This document shows, piece after piece, positions 1 through 7,998 of a stretch of DNA of 64,000 nt. The stretch comes from Nonomuraea dietziae. Its GTDB lineage: Bacteria > Actinomycetota > Actinomycetes > Streptosporangiales > Streptosporangiaceae. The stretch's first letter is position 1. Every line of letters begins with the position of its first letter. The stretch lies in the NCBI RefSeq assembly GCF_014195505.1, contig NZ_JACIBV010000001.1, forward strand, positions 2,108,001-2,172,000, read 5' to 3'. The position numbers and the translations under genes were made by a program. A model generated the notes under the pieces. It saw only the letters and a list, made by a program, of their open reading frames with translations, did no database searches and was not told the origin of the DNA.

Positions 1-1
1 G

Positions 2-532
2 CGCTACGAGCTGTCCGAGCGGCTGCGCGAGCGGCAGGCCAGGCAGGACGAGAGCCGCTCCCCGCACACCAGGCCGTGGGACGGCACGTGGGAGATCGCG
101 ATCGTGACGGCCGAGCGGCGCGCGCCGTCCGACAGGGCGGCCCTGCGGCACACCATGACGGCGCTGCGCCTGGCCGAGCTGCGGGAGGGCACCTGGCTGC
201 GTCCCGCCAACCTGATCAGGCGGTGGCCGGAGATCGTCACCGCGCAGTGCACGCTCGTCGACGGGCGGCCGAGGGAGGATCCGACGGCGCTGCTGTGGGA
301 CCTCGACGGGTGGGCGGCCGAGGCGCGCAGGCTGGAGCGGGCTCTCGGCCAGGCGGAGGGGCTGGCCGAGGGGTTCCTGGTGTCGGCGGCGGTGCTGCGG
401 CATCTGCTGGCCGACCCGCTGCTGCCCGCCGAACTGCTGCCGCAGGACTGGCCGGGGGCGCGGCTACGGGCGCGCTACGACGACTTCGACCGCGACTACC
501 GCAGGGCGCTGCAGGCCCACCTCAACAGCTGA
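2..532 (+). CDS. PaaX-family transcriptional regulator, C-terminal part (5' end outside window)
   Basis: The reading frame is open from base 2, so the gene begins before the window and its N-terminal winged helix is missing. The visible 176 residues contain the PaaX-like core pattern 'W-DGTWEIAIV', the segment 'LRHTMTALRLAELREGTWLRPAN', and a C-terminal 'YDDFDRDYR' region typical of PaaX C-terminal domains. PaaX proteins are repressors that sense aryl-CoA thioesters, but the ligand here cannot be told. The gene ends 81 bp before the convergent gene at 614-1636. Confidence is limited by the missing DNA-binding half. Confidence 0.7.
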   Translation, partial: RYELSERLRERQARQDESRSPHTRPWDGTWEIAIVTAERRAPSDRAALRHTMTALRLAELREGTWLRPANLIRRWPEIVTAQCTLVDGRPREDPTALLWDLDGWAAEARRLERALGQAEGLAEGFLVSAAVLRHLLADPLLPAELLPQDWPGARLRARYDDFDRDYRRALQAHLNS

Positions 533-613
533 CCCCGGCCCTCCCCCGCTGACCCCCGCTTCCCGCAGGAGCGATCGGAAGAAGCGGGCCGACGGAGCCG
601 GAAAGCCTGGAGG

Positions 614-1636
614 TCAGAGGTCGACGCCGAAGATGACTCTGCGGTTCCTGAACTCGGTGACGCTCCACAGCCGCTTCCCCGAGACCGTCAGGTCCTCGGG
701 CCCGACGGGGAAGGCCCTGACCGACACCTTGCCTCCCGACTCCACGACCAGCCTGCCGTTCGAGCGGGCGTCGACGGTCTGGCTGAGGTACCACCTCCCG
801 CCGTGCGACACCGCCCCCTGGATCTTGGCCTGCCCCATCGTGTACGCGTCGACCGGCACCCCGTCGGTCAGGTCGAGGGCCCACCTGGCCACCCTGCCGG
901 TCGGCGCCTCGCCGTCGTACTCGCCGGAGATCAGCGTGTGCGGGCTGGTGCTGCGGTCGACCGAGACGAAGGAGAAGTGCGCCCCCGGCGTGACGACCCG
1001 CCAGAAGTCGGTCTGCGGGATCACGTACCGGTAGCCGAAGGCGTGGAACCTGCCCTCCGACCGGCCGACCCGCGCCCCGTCGCCCAGGTCGCTCTGGACC
1101 GTCCGCAGGTCGAGGATCTTGCCGACGTCGAAGACGCGCAGGCCGCGCTTGGTGTCGGCGACGTACAGGTGCTCGCCGTACCACGCGATCCCGCCCGCGT
1201 GGATGTTGATCGGGGTGTAGGAGCCGTCCGGCCTGGCCTCCACGAGCAGCGCGTGCTGGTAGCGCAGGGTCTGCGGGCTCAGGAACGTCACCCTGATGCC
1301 CCGCTCGGCCACGGGGGGCAGGGGCTTGAAGTACCAGCTTGCGACGAAGGCCGGCACCCCCGCGGAGCCCGCGTCCTCCGAGCAGGTCAGACCCTGCGGG
1401 TACCAGTCGGGGGTGTCGTTGTCCTTCTCGTCGAAGGCGTACCACTCGTGCGGCCTCGGCCGCATGGCGCCGAACGCGGCGGGCGCCCCCTTGCGCACCG
1501 CCTTCCTGTTGGCCTGGGCCAGCACCGCTTCCACGGACGCGGCGCCGAGGTCGGCGGCGAGCTTGTCGGCGCCCTCGGCCAGCGTCCCCGTCGCCCGCCT
1601 CAGCGTGAAAGCGCCCTTGTCCGCAGGAAGCATCAT
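614..1636 (-). CDS. Uncharacterised protein, beta-propeller-like repeats
   Basis: A 340-aa protein I cannot assign to a named family. It has repeating short beta-rich segments such as 'GGIAWYGEHLYVADTKRGLRVFDV', 'SGEYDGEAPTGRVARWAL' and 'KRLWSVTEFRNRRVIFGV', which recall a beta-propeller or secreted surface protein. No signal peptide is visible from the chosen ATG, which is preceded by GAGGG at a good distance. It lies 63 bp downstream of the ligase gene at 1700-3076 on the same strand, with a weak 6-bp inverted repeat (cccgtc/gacggg, 1654-1678) between them. Function unknown. Confidence 0.75.
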   Translation of the reverse strand: MMLPADKGAFTLRRATGTLAEGADKLAADLGAASVEAVLAQANRKAVRKGAPAAFGAMRPRPHEWYAFDEKDNDTPDWYPQGLTCSEDAGSAGVPAFVASWYFKPLPPVAERGIRVTFLSPQTLRYQHALLVEARPDGSYTPINIHAGGIAWYGEHLYVADTKRGLRVFDVGKILDLRTVQSDLGDGARVGRSEGRFHAFGYRYVIPQTDFWRVVTPGAHFSFVSVDRSTSPHTLISGEYDGEAPTGRVARWALDLTDGVPVDAYTMGQAKIQGAVSHGGRWYLSQTVDARSNGRLVVESGGKVSVRAFPVGPEDLTVSGKRLWSVTEFRNRRVIFGVDL

Positions 1637-1699
1637 TGTTGCCCTCGCTTTATCCCGTCTTTGCCATGTTTTGACGGGCGAAAGGGGCTTCTGGTTCAG

Positions 1700-3076
1700 T
1701 TATCGCCACATGTGCACGGGCATTCCCGTCAGCGCGTTCTCGTGATACCTGCGCACCAGCGCCTCACTGTCTCCTCCCAGCTCGGCCAGCGTCTCCCGCT
1801 GCCAGACCGCTCCCGTACGGCCCAGCCGTACGCGCTGGGCGATGACGTCGAGGTCGGCGTCGGCGGGGTCGACGCCCGCCCGCAGCAACGCCGCCTTCGC
1901 CTCGGGCAGCAGCGACAGCACCAGATCGGAGGCGAGCACCTCCTGCCCCTCCCAGGTGAGCTTGGCCTGCAGTCCACGCATGGCGGCGCGGTAGAAGTTC
2001 TGGTAGGCGTCGCCGAAGGGCAGCTCCGTCAGGTCCCTCTCGGCCAGTGCCAGCGTGAGGCCGAGCAGGAAGGCGGTGTTGGCGGCCATGTCGGCGCAGG
2101 TGGGCCCGGCGGGAAGGGCGCGGAACTCGATGCGGAGGTGGCCGCCGTCGGCCGGGTCGTAGACGGGCCTGTTCCACTGCCAGATCGTGCCCAGGTGCAG
2201 CCGCAGCTCGGGCAGCTCGCCCTCGTCCGACAGCGCGGGGATGACCGGCTCATAGTCGCGCACGTACCGCTCGAACAGCTCGAAGGCGCCCGAGCGCACC
2301 CAGTCGGAGCCGAAGGTGACGCGGCCGTCCCTGCGGAAGCGGCGTTCGACGTCACGGTCGTCCGAGGCCTCCTCGAACAGCGCGATCCTCGTCTCCTCCC
2401 ACAGCTGTCTGCCCAGGAAGAGGGGCGAGTTGCCGCTCGCGGCCAGCACGGGACCGATCGCCAGCTGGGCGGCGTTGTAGAGCCTGGCGAAATCGGAGGC
2501 GGGCGTGCGCAGGTGGACCTGCCACGAGGTGTTGGCCGCCTCCAGGATGATGTCCTCCACCTCCAGCTCGAGCTCGTCGATCTGGACGATGAACGGCTCG
2601 AGCCGCAGCCTGCGCATGCCTCTGGCCATCGCGCGGTAGCGCGCCTCGTCGCTGATCGCGGCATGGGTGAAGTCGCCCGTGCCGAGTGTGGGCAGGATGC
2701 CGATGGGCAGCGCTCCCCCGCCGTCGATCGCGCCGTCGACGGCCTTGAACAGCTCCTGCATCTCGGTCGCGAGCGCCGTGAACGGCCTGCCCGCCAGCGG
2801 CAGCGGGGTGAGGTTGGCCTCCACGTTGTAGCGGCCGAGCTCCATGACCAGCCGGTCGTCACCGAGCTTGTCGAGCACCTCGGCGTTGCGCGGCAGCGGC
2901 CTGCCGCGCTCGTCGATCAAAAAGAGTTCGAGCTCGGCGCCCACGGTGGTGACACCGTCGCCGAAGCCCGGTCTATCGAGCAGCTCGCGAAGCTCGGCCA
3001 GCTGCTCGGTGAGGCGCTCCCCGAAGCGAAGGTAGTCCGCCTCGGAGAAGCGCTCCTTGTCCACATCTTGTCCCAT
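1700..3076 (-). CDS. Glutamate-cysteine ligase family 2 (GCS2) carboxylate-amine ligase
   Basis: This 458-aa protein belongs to the ATP-grasp-like GCS2 family, which joins glutamate (or another carboxylate) to an amine. Family-type features are 'TVGAELELFLID' near residue 45, 'NTSWQVHLRTP' in the middle and 'LRIEFRALPAGPTCADMAANTAFLLGL' near residue 325. The actual substrate is unknown: some actinobacterial homologues act in ergothioneine or mycothiol-related chemistry, others have no assigned reaction. The ATG at 3076 follows an ACCGGGG motif. It lies 36 bp downstream of the SDR gene and could be cotranscribed with it. Confidence 0.85.
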   Translation of the reverse strand: MGQDVDKERFSEADYLRFGERLTEQLAELRELLDRPGFGDGVTTVGAELELFLIDERGRPLPRNAEVLDKLGDDRLVMELGRYNVEANLTPLPLAGRPFTALATEMQELFKAVDGAIDGGGALPIGILPTLGTGDFTHAAISDEARYRAMARGMRRLRLEPFIVQIDELELEVEDIILEAANTSWQVHLRTPASDFARLYNAAQLAIGPVLAASGNSPLFLGRQLWEETRIALFEEASDDRDVERRFRRDGRVTFGSDWVRSGAFELFERYVRDYEPVIPALSDEGELPELRLHLGTIWQWNRPVYDPADGGHLRIEFRALPAGPTCADMAANTAFLLGLTLALAERDLTELPFGDAYQNFYRAAMRGLQAKLTWEGQEVLASDLVLSLLPEAKAALLRAGVDPADADLDVIAQRVRLGRTGAVWQRETLAELGGDSEALVRRYHENALTGMPVHMWR

Positions 3077-3112
3077 GCCCCGGTTACTGTCCGGTCAGAA
3101 GGTGTCCACACC

Positions 3113-3820
3113 TCACCACGGAAGTGTCCCTTCGTCCTGCAGATAGGCGCCGCTCGGGCCCTCGCCGTCCAGGGTGGCCAGGCGGACGGCGATCTCGGCG
3201 CCCTGCTCGGCCGTACGGTGGCCGGTGTGGCCGTTGAGATCGGTCGCGCAGTAGCCGGGGTTGGCGGCGTTGACCTTGATCGGGGTGTCCCACAACTCCT
3301 TGGCGTAGGAGACGGTGATCATGTTGAGCGCGGCCTTGGAGGAGTTGTAGGCCATCAGGTTGAAGGGCCAGAAGGGGCTCTCGGGGTCGATCGCCATGGC
3401 GATGGAGCCGAGCTCGCTCGACATGTTCACGATCCGGCCCGCCGGTGAGCGCCGCAGCAGCGGCAGCATCGCGTTGGTGACGGTCACGACGCCGAACACG
3501 TTGACCTCGTAGACCTGCCTGAGCACGTCGGCGGAGGTGGCGCTGGGCCTGTCGTCGTCCTGCCAGACGGTGATGCCCGCGTTGTTGACCAGGATGTCGA
3601 GGCCGCCGTGCGCCTGCTCGATCCACTTGGCCGCGTCCTGCGCGCTGCCGGGGTCGGTGACGTCGAGCCGCACGTACGGCTGCCCGAGCCGCTCCGCGGC
3701 GGCTCTGCCGCGCTCCTCGTCCCGCGCTCCCACGATCGCGGTGATGCCGCGCTCGCCGAGCCGCCTGGCGATCTCGAAGCCGATTCCCTTGTTCGCGCCT
3801 GTGATGAGAGCTGTCGTCAT
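3113..3820 (-). CDS. SDR-family NAD(P)-dependent oxidoreductase
   Basis: A 235-aa classical short-chain dehydrogenase. It starts directly with the Rossmann motif 'ALITGANKGIGFEIARRLGERG' (TGxxxGIG at residues 7-14). It then has 'NNAG' in 'DILVNNAG', the catalytic Ser in 'VNMSSELG' and the YxxxK motif in 'YNSSKAALN'. The ATG at 3820 gives the normal SDR N-terminus. Longer readings extend into sequence antisense to the regulator. It is divergent from the XRE regulator at 3923, an arrangement often seen with MmyB-type regulators and their target SDR gene. Substrate unknown. Confidence 0.92.
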   Translation of the reverse strand: MTTALITGANKGIGFEIARRLGERGITAIVGARDEERGRAAAERLGQPYVRLDVTDPGSAQDAAKWIEQAHGGLDILVNNAGITVWQDDDRPSATSADVLRQVYEVNVFGVVTVTNAMLPLLRRSPAGRIVNMSSELGSIAMAIDPESPFWPFNLMAYNSSKAALNMITVSYAKELWDTPIKVNAANPGYCATDLNGHTGHRTAEQGAEIAVRLATLDGEGPSGAYLQDEGTLPW

Positions 3821-3922
3821 GGCCTCCACGCTGGTCGCCCCGGTGGCCGGGCGGGAGAGACCCCGCGAGGCTGGGATCGGCGGTACCACCCACGCTTCGG
3901 CCGGGTGGACGAGACTGGCGGC

Positions 3923-4753
3923 ATGAACCGTGAGGAGCTGGCCGAATTCCTGCGCAGCCGCCGCGCGCGGGTGACACCCCGCGAGGTGGGGCTGCCCGAG
4001 AGCGGGCGCCGCCGCACTCCCGGGCTGCGCAGGCAGGAGGTCGCCCAGCTGGCGGGCATGTCGATCGACTACTACATCCGCCTCGAGCAGGGCAGGGGCC
4101 CGCATCCCTCGCGGCAGGTGCTCAACGCGCTGTCCAGGGCGCTGATGCTGTCCGCCGACGAGCGCGCGTACCTGTTCCATCTGGCGGGGCAGGCGCTGGA
4201 GCCCGAGCGGCTGCGCGGCGACGTGCCGCGGTCGATCCTGCACCTGATCGCCTTTTTGGAGGAGGTGCCCGCCTACGTGCTCGACGCGAAGTACGACATC
4301 CTGGCGTGGAACCCCATGGCCGCCGCGCTCATGGGCGGTCTCGACAGCCGGCCGCGCGACGACCTGAACGTCATCCGCTGGGTGTTCCGCTCCCCCGACC
4401 TGGCCGAGCACCTGAGCGACGAGGAGAAGGGCCGCTTCGCCCGCGCCGCTGTCGCCGACCTGCGCTGGGCGGCGGGCCGTTACCCCGGCGACGCCGGCAT
4501 CCAGGCGCTGGTCGCGGAGATGCTCGCGCTCAGCCCCGAGTTCGCCGCCCTGTGGGCCGAGCACGAGGTGAAGGTGCGCAGGGAGCAGCGCAAGCAGATC
4601 GCCCACCCGGCCGTCGGCGTGATCGAGGCGATCTGCCAGGTCCTGCCGGTGCCCGACAGGGAGGACCTGCGGCTGGTCCTCTACACCACCGAACCGGGCT
4701 CCCCCTCTCACCAGGCCTTGCGCAGGTTGCGGGAGGTGACTCTAAGCTCATGA
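3923..4753 (+). CDS. XRE-family regulator with MmyB-like ligand-binding domain
   Basis: A 276-aa transcription factor. Residues 1-80 form a helix-turn-helix ('LAEFLRSRRARVTP...GLRRQEVAQLAGMSIDYYIRLEQGR'). Residues 95-265 match the MmyB ligand-binding fold: 'AYVLDAKYDILAWNPMAAALMG', 'RWVFRSP', and a late 'AVGVIEAICQVLPVPDREDLRLVLYTTEPGS'-like segment. It is divergent from the SDR gene and most likely controls it from the 102-bp shared intergenic region. The zinc alcohol dehydrogenase gene starts 1 bp after its stop, so it may be part of the same regulated set. Confidence 0.9.
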   Translation: MNREELAEFLRSRRARVTPREVGLPESGRRRTPGLRRQEVAQLAGMSIDYYIRLEQGRGPHPSRQVLNALSRALMLSADERAYLFHLAGQALEPERLRGDVPRSILHLIAFLEEVPAYVLDAKYDILAWNPMAAALMGGLDSRPRDDLNVIRWVFRSPDLAEHLSDEEKGRFARAAVADLRWAAGRYPGDAGIQALVAEMLALSPEFAALWAEHEVKVRREQRKQIAHPAVGVIEAICQVLPVPDREDLRLVLYTTEPGSPSHQALRRLREVTLSS

Positions 4754-4754
4754 G

Positions 4755-5780
4755 ATGCGCGCGGTGACGTTTGACCTGTTCGGCGGGGAGCTGGACCTGC
4801 GGGAGCTGCCCGATCCCACTCCCGCATCCCACGGCGTCGTGATCAGGGTGGCCGCCACGGGCCTGTGCAGGAGCGACTGGCACGGATGGCAGGGGCACGA
4901 CCCCGACATCAAGGTGCTGCCGCACGTGCCAGGTCACGAGCTGGCGGGCGTGGTGGCGGCCGTCGGGGCCGACGTGCGCGGCTGGCGCGAGGGCGACAGG
5001 GTGACCGTCCCCTTCATCTGCGCCTGCGGCGCGTGCGCCGCCTGCGCGGCCGGTGAGCAGCAGGTGTGCGAACGGCAGACGCAGCCCGGCTTCACCCACT
5101 GGGGCTCCTTCGCCGACTACGTCGCGATCGACCACGCCGACGTCAACCTCATCACGGTGCCCGAGGACATGGAGTTCAGCACCGCCGCGGGCCTCGGCTG
5201 CCGTTTCGCCACCGCCTTCAGGGCCGTCGCGCACGTCGGGGAGGCCAGGCCGGGCGAGTGGGTGGCGGTGCACGGGTGCGGCGGCGTCGGGCTGTCCGCC
5301 ATCATGATCGCCACCGCCGCCGGGGCGCGCGTCGTGGCCGTCGACGTCAGCACCGACGCGCTGCACCTGGCCGAGCGGGCGGGCGCCACCCACTTCGTCA
5401 ACGCCTCATCGGGTGACGCGGCCGACCAGGTCAGGGAGCTGACCAGGGGTGGGGCGCACGTCTCGATCGACGCGCTGGGCAGCCCGCAGACCGCGGCCGC
5501 CTCGATCGAGAGCCTGCGCCGCAGGGGCCGCCACGTGCAGGTGGGACTGCTGCCCGGCGGGCACACGCCGCTGCCCATGGGCAGGGTGATCGCCCACGAG
5601 CTGCGCCTGCTCGGCAGCCACGGCATGGCCGCCCACGCCTACGCCCCGATGATGGAGCTGATCAGGGCCGGTACGCTCCACCCCGACCAGCTCGTCACCC
5701 GCACGATCGGCCTGGCCGATGCAGGCAAGGCGCTCGCCTCGATCGGCTCGGTGCCGGGCGTGACCATGATCGTGCCCTGA
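4755..5780 (+). CDS. Zinc-dependent alcohol dehydrogenase (MDR superfamily)
   Basis: A 341-aa medium-chain dehydrogenase. It has catalytic zinc ligands ('GLCRSDWHGW', 'PHVPGHELAGVV'), a structural zinc loop with four cysteines ('CACGACAACAAGEQQVC') and an NAD-binding GxGGVG motif ('VAVHGCGGVGLSA'). It would oxidise an alcohol or reduce an aldehyde; the substrate is unknown. The ATG has no Shine-Dalgarno sequence but is preceded by TAAGCT six bases upstream, a leaderless-promoter layout. It could therefore be read from its own promoter inside the end of the XRE gene as well as by readthrough. Confidence 0.92.
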   Translation: MRAVTFDLFGGELDLRELPDPTPASHGVVIRVAATGLCRSDWHGWQGHDPDIKVLPHVPGHELAGVVAAVGADVRGWREGDRVTVPFICACGACAACAAGEQQVCERQTQPGFTHWGSFADYVAIDHADVNLITVPEDMEFSTAAGLGCRFATAFRAVAHVGEARPGEWVAVHGCGGVGLSAIMIATAAGARVVAVDVSTDALHLAERAGATHFVNASSGDAADQVRELTRGGAHVSIDALGSPQTAAASIESLRRRGRHVQVGLLPGGHTPLPMGRVIAHELRLLGSHGMAAHAYAPMMELIRAGTLHPDQLVTRTIGLADAGKALASIGSVPGVTMIVP

Positions 5781-5793
5781 GCCGGGCGCGACG

Positions 5794-6864
5794 TCACAGC
5801 CTGCGTACCCGCAGCCGCTGTCCCCACCTGCTGATCGCCTCGTCGTCGGCGAAGGCCAGCGCGCGCATCATGTTGCCGCCGTCGCTGTTCTCCACCGCCC
5901 GCCGCAGCCTGGCGCGCAGCGGCCCGGGCAGCTGCGAGGTGCCCGCCTCGATCGTGTCGCCGTAGTGCGGCGCGTAGGCCACCCCGCTGAAGCCGGTACG
6001 GCCGAGCAGCGTGGGCAGCGTGGCGGAGGAGTAGAACATCAGGTGGTTCTTGGTGAACCCGCTCCACCCCGACTCGTAGGCCTTGAGCAGCAGCGACCCG
6101 GCGTTCACCGTGAGGATGAGCAGCACCCCTCCGGGCGCCAGCAGGTGCCTGAACCGCTCGAAGTCCTCCAGCGGCCTCGGCAGGTGGGCCAGCACCGACC
6201 ACAGTGTGATCACGTCGAACCCGCCGGCGGCGATCTCGGGCACGTCCTCAGGAGCGCCGAAGTAGGCCCTGGCCTTGGTGAGCCTGGCGTTGGCCTGCTC
6301 GACGGAGTCGGGTGAGAGGTCGACGCCCACCGCGTCGAAGCCGCGCTGCTCGGCCAGCTCAAGGAACAGGCCGGCTCCGCAGCCGAAGTCGAGCAGCCGC
6401 CGTCCCTCGCCGTGCTCGAAGACCGGCGAGAAGGCGTCCATGGTCAGCTGGTAGCGGCGCTGCCTGTTGGCGGCGTACTTGCCGGTCAGGAAGCTGCTGT
6501 AGGAGTTGGCGTACAGGTCGCCGAGCCGTTCGGGCCTGATGTTGGGGTTGCGGTAGAGGAAGCCGCACGAGGGGCAGCGCACGACGTGGTAGCGCCAGTT
6601 CCTGCCCCCTGTCGGCTCGAACAGCGGTTGCTGGCGAGAGTCCCCGCACATCATGCAGGAGAGGAACTCCTCGATCTCGCCGAGCGGGACGGTGGCCTTG
6701 TACTCCTCCAGGGACATCACGCGCGCGCTTCTGAGCTTGAGGCGCCATTGCGCCTCGCGCATCAGGCGCTCGCCGGGTCTGACATAGACTCGCTGCCCCC
6801 ACGGCACGTTGTTGTAGCGGGATCCGAACAGCATCCTGGCGGCTGTGCGCTTGACAGAGACCAT
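5794..6864 (-). CDS. Class I SAM-dependent methyltransferase with N-terminal zinc ribbon
   Basis: A 356-aa protein. Residues about 60-100 hold two CxxC pairs ('SCMMCGD' and 'RCPSCGFLYRNP') expected to bind zinc. A Rossmann methyltransferase domain follows, with motif I 'RLLDFGCGAGLFLELAEQRGF' and 'GVDLSPDSVEQA'. This layout is seen in sugar/natural-product C-methyltransferases and in orphan enzymes, and nothing nearby indicates the substrate. I chose the ATG at 6864, preceded by GTGAGGTG, over an in-frame upstream start because the latter would overlap the divergent gene's promoter. Confidence 0.85.
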   Translation of the reverse strand: MVSVKRTAARMLFGSRYNNVPWGQRVYVRPGERLMREAQWRLKLRSARVMSLEEYKATVPLGEIEEFLSCMMCGDSRQQPLFEPTGGRNWRYHVVRCPSCGFLYRNPNIRPERLGDLYANSYSSFLTGKYAANRQRRYQLTMDAFSPVFEHGEGRRLLDFGCGAGLFLELAEQRGFDAVGVDLSPDSVEQANARLTKARAYFGAPEDVPEIAAGGFDVITLWSVLAHLPRPLEDFERFRHLLAPGGVLLILTVNAGSLLLKAYESGWSGFTKNHLMFYSSATLPTLLGRTGFSGVAYAPHYGDTIEAGTSQLPGPLRARLRRAVENSDGGNMMRALAFADDEAISRWGQRLRVRRL

Positions 6865-6897
6865 CGACACCTCACTTGGGCTTGGTTCTGATCCTCT

Positions 6898-6925
6898 TTG
6901 AACGCCTACCAGGCCCCCATAAAGT
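6898..6925 (+). promoter_or_regulatory. Candidate leaderless promoter of the aldo/keto reductase gene
   Basis: TTGAAC and TAAAGT are separated by 16 bp, and the -10 box ends 7 nt before the ATG at 6933. That places the predicted transcript start at or next to the start codon, and no ribosome-binding site is visible. Confidence 0.5.
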
Positions 6926-6932
6926 GACATTC

Positions 6933-7904
6933 ATGGACTACACACGGCTTGGCAACACCGGATTGAAAGTTTCCCGGATCTGTCTGGGCATGATGAGCTA
7001 CGGCGACCCGGGCGAGTGGGACTGGGTGCTGTCCGAGGAGGCGGCCGAGCCCATCGTGCGCAGGGCGGCGGAGGCCGGCGTCACCTTCTTCGACACGGCC
7101 GACGTCTACACCTCGGGGGCCAGCGAGGTCGTGACGGGAAGGCTGCTGCGCAAGATCTTCGCCAGGCGTGAGGACTATGTCCTGGCCACGAAGGTGTACT
7201 TCCCCGTCGGTGAGGCCGTGAACGACAGGGGCCTGTCGCGCAAGCACATCCACGCCGCGATCGACGCCTCGCTCGAGCGGCTCGGAACCGACTACGTGGA
7301 CCTGTACCAGATCCACCGGTGGGACGACGAGACGCCCATCGAGGAGACCATGGAGGCGCTGCACGAGGTCGTGAAGGCGGGCAAGGCGCGCTACCTCGGC
7401 GCCTCCTCGATGTGGGCGTGGCAGTTCGCCAAGGCCCAGCACGTGGCCGCCGCCAACGGCTGGACGCGGTTCGTCTCCATGCAGCCGCACTACAACCTCC
7501 TCTACAGGGAGGAGGAGAGGGAGATGCTGCCGCTCTGCGCCGACCAGGGCGTCGGGGTGATCCCGTGGAGCCCGCTGGCGCGCGGCACGCTGGCCCGCGC
7601 GGGGCAGTCGGGCGAGGGCACCGCCCGCAGCGGCTCCGACGGCAGGATCGACTACCTGTACGACCCCGACAACGACGCGCTCATCCTGGACAGGGTGGCG
7701 GAGGTGGCACGTGAGCGCCGGCTGCCCGCCGCGCAGGTGGCGCTGGCGTGGCTGCTGGGACAGCCGGGCGTGACGGCCCCGATCGTGGGCGCGACCAAGG
7801 ACAGGCACATCGACGACGCGGTGGCCGCGGTCTCTGTCGCCCTCACCGACAAGGAGCGCGACTACCTCGCCGAGCCGTACCGCGCCCGTGAGGTGCGGTT
7901 CTAG
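6933..7904 (+). CDS. Aldo/keto reductase
   Basis: A 323-aa (beta/alpha)8 NADPH-dependent oxidoreductase. It carries the AKR signatures 'MDYTRLGNTGLKVSRICLGMMSYG', 'FFDTADVYTSGASEV' (catalytic Asp and Tyr), 'LATKVYF' (Lys) and 'DLYQIHRWD' (His). The C-terminal 'TAPIVGATKDRHIDDA' is the cofactor phosphate loop. No Shine-Dalgarno is present. TTGAAC (6898-6903) and TAAAGT (6920-6925) are 16 bp apart and end 7 nt before the ATG, so a leaderless mRNA is likely. It is divergent from the methyltransferase gene. Substrate unknown. Confidence 0.92.
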   Translation: MDYTRLGNTGLKVSRICLGMMSYGDPGEWDWVLSEEAAEPIVRRAAEAGVTFFDTADVYTSGASEVVTGRLLRKIFARREDYVLATKVYFPVGEAVNDRGLSRKHIHAAIDASLERLGTDYVDLYQIHRWDDETPIEETMEALHEVVKAGKARYLGASSMWAWQFAKAQHVAAANGWTRFVSMQPHYNLLYREEEREMLPLCADQGVGVIPWSPLARGTLARAGQSGEGTARSGSDGRIDYLYDPDNDALILDRVAEVARERRLPAAQVALAWLLGQPGVTAPIVGATKDRHIDDAVAAVSVALTDKERDYLAEPYRAREVRF

Positions 7905-7918
7905 CCGGCGGAATGCGG

Positions 7919-7951
7919 GAGCCGGGCCGCTCGAGGGGAGCGGCCCGGCTC
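7919..7951. terminator. Strong hairpin between convergent genes
   Basis: Perfect 14-bp inverted repeat (gagccgggccgctc / gagcggcccggctc) with a 5-nt loop, 14 bp after the stop of the aldo/keto reductase gene. It is likely a terminator for that gene, without a clear U-tract, as is common in actinomycetes. Confidence 0.75.
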
Positions 7952-7965
7952 GCGCGGAGCTGGCG

Positions 7966-7991
7966 GCGTGGGCGAGGGGGGACGCCCACGC
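7966..7991. terminator. Second hairpin, just past the M14 peptidase stop
   Basis: Perfect 9-bp inverted repeat (gcgtgggcg / cgcccacgc) with an 8-nt loop, 7 bp beyond the minus-strand stop at 7999. With the 7919-7951 hairpin it would insulate the two convergent genes. Confidence 0.6.
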
Positions 7992-7998
7992 AGCCCGT

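Noticed and set aside
803..3448. 881-codon open frame on the plus strand
   Set aside because: It is antisense to the GCS2 and SDR genes, which have clear family motifs. Its composition (Arg/Gly/Val-rich, no motifs) is that of a GC-rich shadow frame.
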